Shown here: one piece after another, positions 1-7,566 of the stretch
Layout of the letters: each line of letters opens with the position of its first letter
How positions within the stretch are numbered: the first letter of the stretch is position 1
Source: JBHEKP01 sp041859375
GTDB taxonomy: Bacteria > Hydrogenedentota > Hydrogenedentia > Hydrogenedentales > CAITNO01
Direction: 5' to 3'
Length of the DNA: 29,818 nucleotides
NCBI GenBank assembly: GCA_041859375.1
Contig: JBHEKP010000283.1
Location: 1 to 29,818 of the forward strand
Notes under the pieces: model-generated
Told to the model about the DNA's origin: nothing
The model's database searches: none
The model's input: only the letters and a program-made list of their open reading frames with translations
Program-made: the position numbers and the translations under genes

Positions 1-245
1 GTGATTCGCGCAATGGAGGAAAGAATACGACTGGCCATGCCCGTTTCCCTTGCGTAGTGGCCCCTTGATTCAATGGGACCGTCCAAATTTGAGTATTACT
101 GCGGTCTAAAATGACTGCATGTCCATCTGCCGGATAGACAAACAAATTATAACCCAATGACACGGTTAAACCAAGAGAAATTTGCGCATTATCAAATTAT
201 TTGCGGGGCACAACGGCACATAAGCGCAGTATTCTTAGAAACCGC
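1..245. other. left-edge intergenic sequence, no supported gene
   Basis: This stretch is clearly less GC-rich than the neighbouring genes. A plus-strand frame is open from base 1 and stops at the TAG at 55-57, giving at most 18 residues. It could be the tail of a truncated gene, but it is too short to assign. No rho-independent terminator is visible after the minus-strand gene that ends at 246. The segment just after the TAG (about 58-115) faintly recalls the non-coding end of an insertion sequence; I cannot confirm that. Confidence 0.4.
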
Positions 246-1868
246 TCAGGGCTGTGCGGCGGGCAGCGCCAGGACCGCCGCGTTTGGGCGTAGAAAAGCG
301 ATTGCCGCGCCAGTATCCTGGACCAGCCTGACCGCATCCACACCGGAGGTTATGGGGGCAATCACAACATACCGCACCCCATAATGCGCGGCAATGGCGC
401 GGCGCAGTTCTGCCGTGGCGGAAGGGCTGAAAAAGTCCGCCACCTCCCGGAATTTTTCCGGGGCGCGGATGGTGAGCATGTCATGGCTGGCCACGGTTTT
501 AACGCCGTGCAGCCCGGAAAGGAACATGTTGACCGGGCGGTCCCCCAGCGCCACCTCCGAAGGCTGCGCATGATCGCCAAGCCATTCCATGGCCTCCGCC
601 ATGTCATTGGTCTGGTAATAAAAGGGGCGATCTTCGCCGTGCAGGCGCGTGAACAGGCCCGCGGAGGCGATAACCGTGGAGGGCAGGCAGAGCAGCGCGA
701 TCAGCGCAACGGCCGCGGTGCGGCGCGGACCGCCCAACCATGCGGGGAACCCGTTTCGAAGCGGCCCCGCGCCCAGCACCACCACCGGCGCGGCGGAGAA
801 CACCATGAAGGCGTTCTCGTGCCCCCAGGCGAAATAGGGGTGCAACTGGTTCACCGCAAGGGCGGACACCAGCCACACCGAGGGCACCAGCACGGTGTAA
901 TCGCGCGCGGACAGATCGCGCGCACCGCGCCAGGCCAGCCAGCCGAAGGCCGCGACAAAGGGCAGTCCCATCCACAGTGCGTCCATGGCGAAGAACTGCG
1001 CTGCGGTGCGCCACCCGGACACGCCCAGCGCGCCGGAGTGCGAGAGCCACGCGTACAGGGCCGCGGCAGGCAGCATCATGAACGGAATGATTGCGTGCAA
1101 CGCCATAATCCGCCGCCAGCGGGCCGGTTCGCGCAGCACGGCAGCCAGCGCGAAGACCGCGCACAGTACGGCCCATTCGGGGAGCGGGTAGGGGCGCATG
1201 AGCGCGTGGAGGAGCACGATGCCGCCGGTGACTGCGAACCACCGCGCCCCGCCCGACGCCTGGGCGCGGACAAAGGCCGCGACGGCGGCGCAGGAGCAGG
1301 CGGCGGCGAGCATGAAGTGGGGCTTGGCGGCCAGATAGGCGAAGACCTGCACCCCTTCCGTGTCAAGGGGCTGGGGCAGCGACATGCCCGCGAGCCGGTT
1401 CGCAAGCCACACCGTCCAGCCGAGGCCCGAACCGAAGACCACCAGCAGCAGCGCCGACCGGCGTACCCGCCAATCCGGCACGCATACCGTCAGCAGCCAG
1501 TGCAGCGCAAAGAGAAAGAGAAACACCGCCGCAACGCGGGTGGCATGAAACATTTGGAGCAGGGACAGCCCCGTCCAGCGGCAGAGGCGGCCGTAGACCC
1601 ACCATTCCGGATTGAAGTAGGCACGGGGCAGCGGTTCGGGCGTCATGAGGTTTTCAACGAGGGTGTGTCCGTCGCGGCACTGGCCCGCCATCATCAGATA
1701 GCCCCAAGTGCCCGCCGGGCCCCGGCCCACCAAGCCCATGAACTGTTCCCCCTCCCCGGCGGAATAACGCCCGTACAGGTAGGGAAACGTTCCAAGCAGC
1801 ACCAGCGCCAGCCCGAGAAGCAGCACAAAACGACGCCCGTCCGGTGTTGTGGCTGCGGCGGGCGTCAT
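246..1868 (-). CDS. polytopic membrane protein, GT-C-like
   Basis: A 540-residue protein with roughly ten or eleven hydrophobic segments (about residues 13-32, 110-130, 137-155, 180-200, 209-225, 232-274, 300-313, 325-340, 352-366 and 383-402), then a soluble tail of about 130 residues. The tail has the pattern seen after the membrane part of GT-C sugar-transfer proteins, with a motif like AEAMEWLGDHAQPSEVAL at about 423-440. This suggests a lipid-linked sugar transferase or related envelope enzyme. That is inference from architecture, because I see no family-defining catalytic motif. The start ATG (1866-1868) overlaps the TGA of the upstream sulfatase-like gene as ATGA, so the two are probably translationally coupled. 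Alternative: an uncharacterised integral membrane protein of unknown activity. Confidence 0.75.
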   Translation of the reverse strand: MTPAAATTPDGRRFVLLLGLALVLLGTFPYLYGRYSAGEGEQFMGLVGRGPAGTWGYLMMAGQCRDGHTLVENLMTPEPLPRAYFNPEWWVYGRLCRWTGLSLLQMFHATRVAAVFLFLFALHWLLTVCVPDWRVRRSALLLVVFGSGLGWTVWLANRLAGMSLPQPLDTEGVQVFAYLAAKPHFMLAAACSCAAVAAFVRAQASGGARWFAVTGGIVLLHALMRPYPLPEWAVLCAVFALAAVLREPARWRRIMALHAIIPFMMLPAAALYAWLSHSGALGVSGWRTAAQFFAMDALWMGLPFVAAFGWLAWRGARDLSARDYTVLVPSVWLVSALAVNQLHPYFAWGHENAFMVFSAAPVVVLGAGPLRNGFPAWLGGPRRTAAVALIALLCLPSTVIASAGLFTRLHGEDRPFYYQTNDMAEAMEWLGDHAQPSEVALGDRPVNMFLSGLHGVKTVASHDMLTIRAPEKFREVADFFSPSATAELRRAIAAHYGVRYVVIAPITSGVDAVRLVQDTGAAIAFLRPNAAVLALPAAQP

Positions 1869-3415
1869 TTGTACCCCAGCTCCCGCAGTTGCCGGTCCAT
1901 GTCACGCATGACCGCCTCCGGCGCCTTTTCGTCCGCGCCGCCCGGGGACACGTCGGGATAGCGCACGGCCCCCATTTTCTCCAGATCGGATTTTTCCGGC
2001 GGGCATTTCGCCCGGTATCCGTTCAGCAGCGCGCGCATCCTGTCCATGTCCGAGGCGCGGGCGGGATCCCCCGCCAGGTTGTTTTTCGCGCCGGGGTCGG
2101 CGGAGAGATCAAACAACTCCTCGCGCACCACCGGCCCCCAGGGATCGGTGCGCGTTGCGGGCTCTTTCACCGCGCGCACCCGCCACTCCTTCTGGCGCGC
2201 AGCGTCGGCGGAGCAGCCGGCGGGGTCGCACCACTGCCATGCGGCGATGTACTGGAGCGCGCCCAGGCGGATGCCCCGCAGCATGGGCCGTGTCTGGATC
2301 ATCAGTTCGCTGATGACGGGCCGCTCCGCGCCGGAGCGCGGGGCGAAGAGGCCGCCGGAGGGTTCGAACAGCGGCTCGCCGTCGAGGTGGGGCAGCGGCC
2401 CCGCCACCCCCGCGAAACAGGCAAGGGTGGGGTACAAGTCCGCCAGCGACACAGGCGTGTCCGATCTGCCCGGCGCGATGCGCCCCGGCGCACGCCAGAT
2501 CATGGGCACATGGACGGACTCGGGGTAGAGCCGCCAGGAATGCTCCACAAAGCCGTGCTCCATGAACTCCTCGCCGTGGTCCGCCGTGAACACAACCACC
2601 GTGTTTTTGTCCATGCCCGCACCCGCCAACGCGTCCGTAATCCGCCGCACCTGCGCGTCCACCTGGGCGATTTCCGCGTCATACCGCGCCACCATGTCCT
2701 CAAAGCGGGGATCGCCCGGGCCGAAGCCCTCCGCCGCCAGTTTGGCCGCGTTGGGCCGCACATCCGCCAGCACGTCCAGCGGTTTTTCCACCAGCGCCCC
2801 GGCCACAAAACCCGTGTGCTCAGGCTTCGGCGTGTAGGGCGTGTGCGGGTTCAGATAATGGACATAGGCGAAAAAGGGGCGTTCGCGGTCTTGCCCGATG
2901 AAGGCGAGCAGGTCATCCGTCACTTTTGCTTCCGCGCCGTGCATGGTCCATTCGCCGTCCAGCGCGGAGATCACATCAAAGCCCCCGTGGAAATTCTCCG
3001 TCATCACGGGGGAGTCGGTGAAGAGTCCGGTGGCGTATCCCGCCGCCGCCAGCAGCTCCGCGAGGGCGGGGTGTGCGGGGGAGGGGCGCGCGTACCAGCC
3101 CGTGCCGAAGGCGTTGCGCGAGGGCAGCATGCCGGAAAACATCACGCTCACGGACTCGCCCGTGTAGGAGGAGTTGGCGGCGGCCCGCTCAAAGAGGAAT
3201 CCGTCCGCGGCCAGAGTGTCGACCGCCGGGCTGGTGGGCCGCGAATAGCCGTAGGCGCCCAGATGATCGGCGCGCAGCGAGTCCATCACCACCACCAGCA
3301 GGTTTGGGGGCGGGGCGGGGGATTCGGCCCGCGCGGGCGGAACGGACAGGGTCACAAGGGCGCAGCAGACAAGCAGCGCCGTGAATCCCACCCGTATTTT
3401 CCGCCGTGCAGGCAC
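1865..3415 (-). CDS. secreted sulfatase-fold hydrolase with Thr at the nucleophile position
   Basis: An alkaline-phosphatase-superfamily, sulfatase-type protein of 516 residues if read from the GTG at 3415. I chose this start because GGGAG lies 7 bases upstream and the N-terminus is then a good signal peptide: VPARRKIR, a hydrophobic core, then PPARA before ESP. An in-frame TTG at 3514 would add 33 unlikely residues. Metal-site elements are clear: VVVMDSLRADH (Asp about 45) near the start, YVHYLNPH (His about 186 and 191), and TADHGEEFMEHG (Asp279, His280). The usual C/S-x-P-x-R signature is absent; the matching place reads SSYTGES, putting Thr (about 85) where formylglycine precursor Cys or Ser would be. 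It may therefore be a phosphatase or phosphotransferase rather than a sulfatase. It acts outside the cytoplasm. Confidence 0.85.
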   Translation of the reverse strand: MPARRKIRVGFTALLVCCALVTLSVPPARAESPAPPPNLLVVVMDSLRADHLGAYGYSRPTSPAVDTLAADGFLFERAAANSSYTGESVSVMFSGMLPSRNAFGTGWYARPSPAHPALAELLAAAGYATGLFTDSPVMTENFHGGFDVISALDGEWTMHGAEAKVTDDLLAFIGQDRERPFFAYVHYLNPHTPYTPKPEHTGFVAGALVEKPLDVLADVRPNAAKLAAEGFGPGDPRFEDMVARYDAEIAQVDAQVRRITDALAGAGMDKNTVVVFTADHGEEFMEHGFVEHSWRLYPESVHVPMIWRAPGRIAPGRSDTPVSLADLYPTLACFAGVAGPLPHLDGEPLFEPSGGLFAPRSGAERPVISELMIQTRPMLRGIRLGALQYIAAWQWCDPAGCSADAARQKEWRVRAVKEPATRTDPWGPVVREELFDLSADPGAKNNLAGDPARASDMDRMRALLNGYRAKCPPEKSDLEKMGAVRYPDVSPGGADEKAPEAVMRDMDRQLRELGYK

Positions 3416-3422
3416 GCATTTT

Positions 3423-3427
3423 CTCCC
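3423..3427 (-). promoter_or_regulatory. ribosome binding site that decides the sulfatase-like start
   Basis: On the minus strand this reads GGGAG, 7 bases before the GTG at 3413-3415. It supports the GTG over the in-frame TTG at 3514, because it also places a basic n-region directly before the hydrophobic signal core. Confidence 0.55.
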
Positions 3428-3452
3428 GCGCCGCGCCGTCCGCGCCGCGCCA

Positions 3453-3486
3453 TGGACACATTGTCCACGTTGCACCGCGGGCAACG
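3453..3486. repeat. two abutting perfect inverted repeats between genes
   Basis: Two short palindromes lie end to end in the gap between the pseudopilin gene and the sulfatase-like gene. The first (3453-3467) has arms TGGACA/TGTCCA around CAT. The second (3468-3486) has arms CGTTGC/GCAACG around 7 bases. On the minus-strand transcript they would form tandem hairpins 38-71 bases before the sulfatase-like start codon. They could be operators, mRNA stability elements or chance in GC-rich DNA. Confidence 0.4.
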
Positions 3487-3543
3487 CAAGAAGCGCGGAA
3501 ATTAAACACAGCAAAAAAGCCGCCTTCGCCAGCCTTCAGGGCG

Positions 3544-4548
3544 TTAGAAGAAGGAGCCGACCAGCGCGAAGGCCTCGGTGGCGGGGAAGCGGTCGGGATA
3601 GCGGTTGAACTCGACGTGGCCGTCCATGTAGAGGGTGTTGGCGCCGCCGGGAATGTGGTTGTACTGCGCGCGGCCGGAGGAGTTCGCCGACACAACGTCC
3701 CACATCACGGGCAGGCCGCTCTGGGCCGCGTTTGCCGCCGCGGGGTTGTTGATGTCGGTGATGAGGAAACGCTCAACGCCCTCCCGGAGGCGGCTCAGTT
3801 TCGTGCCGGTTCCGTTGCCGAGGGTGCCGCCCGCCGGGGTGGCCATGGCGGCGATGAGCATGTGCTTCCCGGGGTTGTCATAATCCCCGTCCAACCCGGC
3901 GTCATTGTCCGGGTTGCCGTCGCCCAGCGGCCCCTGCAGAAAGGACACGCCCTGCTGGTAGGAGATGCCCGCCATCAGGTAGGCCACCTGCCCGGACACC
4001 TGCGCCGACGAGGGCGCGCCAAAAAGCGCCGCGTCAATGGTGGCGTCCCCCCGGTCCACCTTGTCGAAGACAAACCCGTAATACAGGTAGCTGGCGTCCG
4101 CATTGGAGGGCAGACCCCTGTTCCCGCATTCCTGCCCCGGCAGGCTTTCAAGGATGCCCAGCGGGTTGTCGCCGCCTGTTTCGGGGTCCGACGGGCAGAC
4201 CAGCACGTTCAGGTCGGTGAGGTATTCCGGAAACAGGGCGGGAATGTCGGGGGCCAGCTCCGCCGCCGCGTCGGCGTCGGTGCAACCCGCCGGGGTTGCC
4301 GCACCCCAGGGTTCGTCGGCGTGTATGGGGGGGAACATGCCGCCCGCCTCATTGGCGTACATTTTGAAGACGACACCGAATTGTTTCAGGTTGTTCTGGC
4401 AGGAGGAACGCCGTGCCGCCTCGCGGGCGCGGGCCAGCGCGGGCAGCAGAATGGCGGCGAGGATGCCGATGATGGCGATAACCACCAGCAGCTCGATCAA
4501 TGTGAATCCGCGTTTGGCCCGGAACAAAAAAGTGTATTTCATTTTCAT
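3544..4548 (-). CDS. DUF1559 type II secretion pseudopilin-like protein
   Basis: A 334-residue protein with a class III (prepilin) signal: a basic leader MKMKYTFLFRAKRG, cleavage expected between Gly14 and Phe15, then FTLIELLVVIAIIGILAA with the required Glu5 of the mature form. The C-terminus carries HIPGGANTLYMDGHVEF, the H-x(9-10)-DG tail typical of the DUF1559/SBP_bac_10 pseudopilins that are expanded in Planctomycetes and relatives. It is probably processed by a prepilin peptidase and sits in the envelope; its function is unknown. The start at 4548 follows AAGGAG (4553-4558 on the plus strand) by 4 bases. A second in-frame ATG at 4542, two codons on, has 10-base spacing and is equally possible. 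It lies upstream of the sulfatase-like gene on the same strand with a 128-base gap, and divergent from the propeller operon. Confidence 0.93.
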   Translation of the reverse strand: MKMKYTFLFRAKRGFTLIELLVVIAIIGILAAILLPALARAREAARRSSCQNNLKQFGVVFKMYANEAGGMFPPIHADEPWGAATPAGCTDADAAAELAPDIPALFPEYLTDLNVLVCPSDPETGGDNPLGILESLPGQECGNRGLPSNADASYLYYGFVFDKVDRGDATIDAALFGAPSSAQVSGQVAYLMAGISYQQGVSFLQGPLGDGNPDNDAGLDGDYDNPGKHMLIAAMATPAGGTLGNGTGTKLSRLREGVERFLITDINNPAAANAAQSGLPVMWDVVSANSSGRAQYNHIPGGANTLYMDGHVEFNRYPDRFPATEAFALVGSFF

Positions 4549-4648
4549 CAGACTCCTTCGCCTTGCCCCCGTTGCTTTCGCAATGATACACAATTCCGGG
4601 GGCCGTTTTCCGCTTGACGCCGAAAGCCGGGCGGCAAATGCGCGCAGT

Positions 4649-4666
4649 TTCAAACAAAACTTTGAA
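4649..4666. repeat. palindrome in divergent promoter region (TTCAAA-6-TTTGAA)
   Basis: Perfect arms TTCAAA and TTTGAA are separated by CAAAAC. It lies about 100 bases upstream of the pseudopilin start and about 140 upstream of the propeller operon. It resembles a dimeric regulator site, but there is no second copy to support this. Confidence 0.3.
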
Positions 4667-4749
4667 CAAAGGCGAAAGAATGCCTATTTCCGGGGGTGAA
4701 ACAGTCCGCGCGGCGAATCCGAAAAAGGCGTGGGCGGGTCGAAATATTA

Positions 4750-4774
4750 TATGATACTGATTCCTGAAAATCAG
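4750..4774 (+). promoter_or_regulatory. possible -10 box overlapping a palindromic operator
   Basis: TATGAT at 4750-4755 matches the -10 consensus at 5 of 6 positions. It sits about 50 bases before the first gene of the propeller operon. A perfect inverted repeat, CTGATT-CCTGAA-AATCAG, covers 4757-4774, where transcription would start. That arrangement would suit a repressor. No good -35 box is visible at the right distance, so this is tentative. Confidence 0.35.
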
Positions 4775-4806
4775 GACGGCAAATCACGACCCATGGAGAA
4801 GAAAGA

Positions 4807-6087
4807 ATGAGAAACAGGCTTGTGGTTCTGTGTGGCGTTCTTGCGGTGACGGCGTTGGCGGCGGTTCCCGCCCTGGCAGACTGGCCCCAGATGGGCGGCC
4901 CCAACCGGGACAACGTCTCCCCGGAAACGGGCATCGCCCGCACCTGGCCGGAAGGCGGGCCGAAAGTGTTGTGGACGATACCCATGGGCGCGGGATACGG
5001 GTCACCCTCGGTGCGCGACGGGGAAATTTACGTGCTTGACCGCATCGGCGAGGAGAAGGACGTCCTCCGCTGCCTGGAACTGGCCACCGGCAAGGAACTG
5101 TGGAAACACGAGTACGACGCGCCGGGCAGCGTGAGCCATGACGGCTCGCGCACCGCGCCGACGGTGGACGAGTCGCATGTGTACACCGTGGGCATGATGG
5201 GCCACCTCCTTTGCGTGGATCGCAAAACGCACCAGCCGGTGTGGACAAAGAACGTTCTCGCCGACTTTGGGGTGAACAAGCCCACCTGGGGCATCTCCCA
5301 GGCGGTGTCGCTTTACAAGGATCTGGTGATAGTCGCGCCGCAGGCGCCGGACGCCTATGTGGTGGCCTTCAAAAAGGACACGGGCGAACTGGTCTGGAAG
5401 TCGGAGGGCCAGGGGGCGGTCGGCTATTCCACGCCCGTGGTCACCACGCTGGCGGGGGTGGAGCAGGTGGTGATGGTGGGGGCGAGCACCAAGGACGGCT
5501 CCACCAAGGGCTCCGTGGCGGGCATCTCCCCGGCTGACGGATCCCGGCTGTGGTCCTACGAGGGCTGGCAGTGCTTCATTCCCATCCCCTACGCCACCAC
5601 CCTCCCCGGCGACCGCCTTTTCATCACCGGCGGCTACAAGGCGGGGTCGGCGATGATTCAAATCAAGAACGACGGCGGCAAGCTCTCCGCAGCGGAACTG
5701 TTCAAGACGGACGTGTGCGGCAGCCAGATCCAGCAGCCGCTGTTTTACAAGGACCATCTGTACCTCAACAGCAACTCGAACGAGCGCGAGGACGGGATGA
5801 TGTGCCTGACCCTTGACGGGCAGGTCAAATGGCAGACCAGCGAGGCCTGGTTTTCCACCACCTTCGAGCGTGGCCCGCTCATGCTGGCCGACGGCCTGAT
5901 CTTTAATCTTGACGGCAAAAAGGGCGTGTTGTACCTGATTGAGCCCTCGCCGGAGGAATACAAGGAACTGGCCTCGGTGAAGCTGCTCGACGGCAAGGAA
6001 ATCTGGGCTCCCATGGCCCTATCCCAGGGCAAACTGCTGGTCCGCAGCCAGAGGGAAATGAAGTGCCTCGACGTGAAAACCCCGTAA
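4807..6087 (+). CDS. exported PQQ-like beta-propeller protein (paralogue 1)
   Basis: A 426-residue protein with a signal peptide (residues 1-24, ending PALA before DWPQMGG). It then has repeated propeller blades with the 'x-TGxxLW' type motif: LATGKELWK near 92, THQPVWTK near 141, DTGELVWK near 191, ADGSRLWS near 243. The opening DWPQMGGPNRDN is the usual start of PQQ_2/BamB-like propellers. These fold like quinoprotein dehydrogenases, but I see no evidence of a complete dehydrogenase active site, so binding of PQQ is not claimed. GGAG lies 8 bases before the ATG. A five-codon upstream frame (4793-4810, MEKKE) overlaps the start as ATGA. It is the first gene of the twelve-gene run and clearly paralogous to the next gene, with matching GPKVLW, SRTAP/SRTVP and WAPMAL/WGPMAL blocks. 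Confidence 0.88.
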   Translation: MRNRLVVLCGVLAVTALAAVPALADWPQMGGPNRDNVSPETGIARTWPEGGPKVLWTIPMGAGYGSPSVRDGEIYVLDRIGEEKDVLRCLELATGKELWKHEYDAPGSVSHDGSRTAPTVDESHVYTVGMMGHLLCVDRKTHQPVWTKNVLADFGVNKPTWGISQAVSLYKDLVIVAPQAPDAYVVAFKKDTGELVWKSEGQGAVGYSTPVVTTLAGVEQVVMVGASTKDGSTKGSVAGISPADGSRLWSYEGWQCFIPIPYATTLPGDRLFITGGYKAGSAMIQIKNDGGKLSAAELFKTDVCGSQIQQPLFYKDHLYLNSNSNEREDGMMCLTLDGQVKWQTSEAWFSTTFERGPLMLADGLIFNLDGKKGVLYLIEPSPEEYKELASVKLLDGKEIWAPMALSQGKLLVRSQREMKCLDVKTP

Positions 6088-6123
6088 CCGCCGCGTCCGC
6101 GCCGGTCCGATGGCGGTAAACCC

Positions 6124-7563
6124 ATGACGCCTGCCGCACGCAGCACAGCCGCCACGGCAGCGGCGCTTCTGGTGGCGTGTGTCCTGTCCGCCGGGGCGTT
6201 TCTGTCGTGGATGCCGCGGGGTTCCTCGACACCCGTGTCCATGCGCCTCCCCGGCGGGGACGGCGCGCCCGACCGCGCCGCCGACGGCGAAAAGCCCGTT
6301 GAGATCGAGGGAGTGTTCCAGCAGTTTGACGGCGCGCCCGCGCAGGTTTCCGGCTCCTGGCCGAGGTTCCGCGGGGTGAATTTCGACAACATTGCCGCCG
6401 ACGCCCCGCCCCTGGCGGATGCCTGGGGACCCGAGGGGCCGAAGGTGCTGTGGCGGCTTCCCATGCTCGGCGAGGGCTATGCCGCCCCGGCGGTCTGGGA
6501 GGGCCGGGTGTATGTCATTGACTACGATGAAAAGACCCGCGCCGACGCGATCCGCTGCGTGTCCCTGGCCGACGGCAGGGAAATCTGGCGGCGTTCCTAC
6601 AAGGTGGTGGTGAAGAAAAACCACGGCATGTCGCGCACCGTGCCCGCCGTGGACGCGCAGGGCCTGGTCACCATCGGGCCGCGCTGCCATGTGTCCTGCC
6701 TGGACCCCGTCACCGGCGCGTTCCGCTGGGGCTTGGATCTCCAGCGGGAATACGGCGCGGGCGAGCCGCTCTGGTACACCGGCCAGTGCCCGCTGGTGGA
6801 GGCGAACCTGGTGATACTGGCCCCCTGCGGCCCGGAGGTGCTCATGGTGGCGGTGGACCGCGCCTCGGGGACGCCCGTCTGGAAAACACCCAACCCGCAG
6901 GGGCTGAAAATGTCCCACTCATCCATCATTCCGATGACCGTCGCCGGACGGCGGATGTACGTTTACAGCGCCGTGGGCGGGGTGTGCGGCGTGGCGGCGG
7001 ACGGTCCCGACGCGGGCGCGCTGCTCTGGCAGGCGCCTTGGGCGGCGAAGGTGGTGGCCCCCTCGGCGGTGGCGGTGGACGACAGCCGCGTCTTTGTGAC
7101 GGCGGGCTACGGCGAAGGCGGCATGATGCTGAAAATCACCAACAGCGGCGGGGCCTTCGCCGCCGAGATTTTATACAAGCACAGCCCCAAAGACGGGCTC
7201 GCCAGCGAGCAGCAGACGCCCATCGTGCGGGACGGGCTGCTCTTCGGCATCATGCCCAAGGACGGCGGCGCGCTGCGCTCTCAGTTGGTGTGTTACAACC
7301 CGGAGGGCACGCTGGTCTGGTCGAGCGGCGCGGACAACCGCTTTGGCCTCGGCCCCTACCTGCTGGCGGACGGGAAGTTTTTCGTGCTGAGCGACGACGG
7401 CGAACTGTCCGCAGTCCGGTACAGCACCACCGGCTTTGAGCCGCTGGCAAAGGCGAAAGTGTTAAACGGCCACGACGCGTGGGGGCCCATGGCCCTCGCG
7501 GGCGGCAGGCTGCTGGTGCGCGACATGACGGAAATGGCCTGTGTCGCCGTGGGAAAGGAATAG
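6124..7563 (+). CDS. membrane-anchored or exported PQQ-like propeller (paralogue 2)
   Basis: A 479-residue protein with a hydrophobic N-terminal segment (about residues 8-29) that is either an uncleaved anchor or a signal peptide, a Pro/Gly/Asp-rich spacer to about 75, then a propeller starting at GSWPRFRG (about 77). Blade motifs include LADGREIW (about 148), TGAFRW, SGTPVWKT and the closing block WGPMALAGGRLLVRD. It aligns by eye along its whole length with the preceding gene, so the two are probably a tandem duplication. The gap is 36 bases. The ribosome site is weak (GGCGG). Its place beside Fe-S and flavin genes suggests a partner or scaffold in electron transfer outside the cytoplasm; that is inference. 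Confidence 0.85.
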   Translation: MTPAARSTAATAAALLVACVLSAGAFLSWMPRGSSTPVSMRLPGGDGAPDRAADGEKPVEIEGVFQQFDGAPAQVSGSWPRFRGVNFDNIAADAPPLADAWGPEGPKVLWRLPMLGEGYAAPAVWEGRVYVIDYDEKTRADAIRCVSLADGREIWRRSYKVVVKKNHGMSRTVPAVDAQGLVTIGPRCHVSCLDPVTGAFRWGLDLQREYGAGEPLWYTGQCPLVEANLVILAPCGPEVLMVAVDRASGTPVWKTPNPQGLKMSHSSIIPMTVAGRRMYVYSAVGGVCGVAADGPDAGALLWQAPWAAKVVAPSAVAVDDSRVFVTAGYGEGGMMLKITNSGGAFAAEILYKHSPKDGLASEQQTPIVRDGLLFGIMPKDGGALRSQLVCYNPEGTLVWSSGADNRFGLGPYLLADGKFFVLSDDGELSAVRYSTTGFEPLAKAKVLNGHDAWGPMALAGGRLLVRDMTEMACVAVGKE

Positions 7564-7566
7564 GTT

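Noticed and set aside
384..3505. Long plus-strand open frames opposite the membrane and sulfatase-like genes
   Set aside because: Rich in Arg, Gly, His and Gln with no domain pattern. They mirror real minus-strand genes with recognisable motifs; long antisense frames are expected at high GC.
3511..3543. T-run after the pseudopilin gene as a rho-independent terminator
   Set aside because: On the minus strand GGCGGC precedes six T, but the best stem is only about 4 base pairs with a large loop.
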